Positions 63,935 to 64,000 of a stretch of 64,000 bases of DNA are shown here, piece after piece (position 1 is the stretch's first letter; each line of letters starts with the position of its first letter). The notes below the pieces were generated by a model that saw only the letters and a program-made list of their open reading frames with translations, had not been told where the DNA came from and searched no databases. Made by a program: the position numbers and the translations under genes. The stretch is from assembly GCA_026315105.1 (NCBI GenBank), contig CM048745.1, positions 154,835,323 to 154,899,322 on the forward strand, read 5' to 3'. Origin of the DNA: Locusta migratoria. Taxonomy: Eukaryota > Arthropoda > Insecta > Orthoptera > Acrididae.

Positions 63935-64000
63935 CGGAATGGACCTGGGCGAACGGACCGCGGTTGTGGCGTGCCGCTGTTGACTTGTCGCCTGGCGCAG

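Overview
This window is eukaryotic nuclear DNA from an organism with a repeat-rich genome. It is very probably an insect, and the repertoire best fits an orthopteran such as a Schistocerca-type grasshopper: dense tRNA-derived SINEs, CR1-like and RTE-like LINEs, Penelope-like elements with GIY-YIG endonuclease, many mariners, and PIF/Harbinger, piggyBac and hAT relics. The species is an inference. No complete host protein gene could be recognised. The best host candidate is a short CpG-rich promoter and first exon near 16.45-16.86 kb. There is no bacterial gene organisation, CRISPR array, rRNA or viral gene.

Layout. 0-4.7 kb: a PIF/Harbinger-like element (281-2610) beside a DUF7869-type protein remnant. 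4.7-9.5 kb: four SINEs, a Penelope composite built as a large hairpin (6926-7842, 10-bp target duplication) and a long dispersed repeat (R1). 11.4-15.2 kb: a CR1 3' fragment, SINEs and a Penelope fragment with a readable GIY-YIG domain and a ribozyme-like 3' end. 16-25 kb: mostly unassigned sequence with several hammerhead-ribozyme motifs, plus a tRNA-Gln gene split by a SINE. 25.5-31.9 kb: SINEs, an RTE-like LINE with perfect 10-bp target duplication, a piggyBac relic with TTAA ends and a mariner relic. 32-38.6 kb: a nested stack in which a mariner carries a Penelope element, which carries a full-length CR1-type LINE (33013-37238) with two intact reading frames. 38.9-40.2 kb: a second Harbinger-like element. 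41.3-46.2 kb: inverted SINE pairs and two CR1 fragments. 46.3-48.5 kb: a piggyBac-like element with four copies of a 20-bp palindrome, then a 500-bp palindrome. 49.5-57.2 kb: a near-identical 0.5-kb duplication flanking two mariners (one interrupted by a CR1 fragment, one by a SINE) and a hAT relic. 58.4-63.1 kb: repeat R2 carrying an RTE-like LINE and a SINE, a Penelope relic and a second long R1 copy carrying two SINEs. The window ends in a canonical hammerhead ribozyme motif and a periodic array of CCAAT boxes.

How it fits together. The LINEs probably supplied the machinery that moved the SINEs: many SINEs, including 5'-truncated ones, have 7-14 bp target duplications, and three SINE types with different tRNA-like heads share the same 3' body. 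The two strongest leads are (1) the CR1 element, whose ORF2 has no usable AUG and whose ORF1 ends six bases before its stop with a T TTT TTA slippery heptamer in the correct phase, and (2) a family of compact hammerhead ribozymes with short palindromic helix III sequences, some at Penelope ends, where stem II covaries between two copies. All calls come from reading the sequence; no database search or folding program was run.
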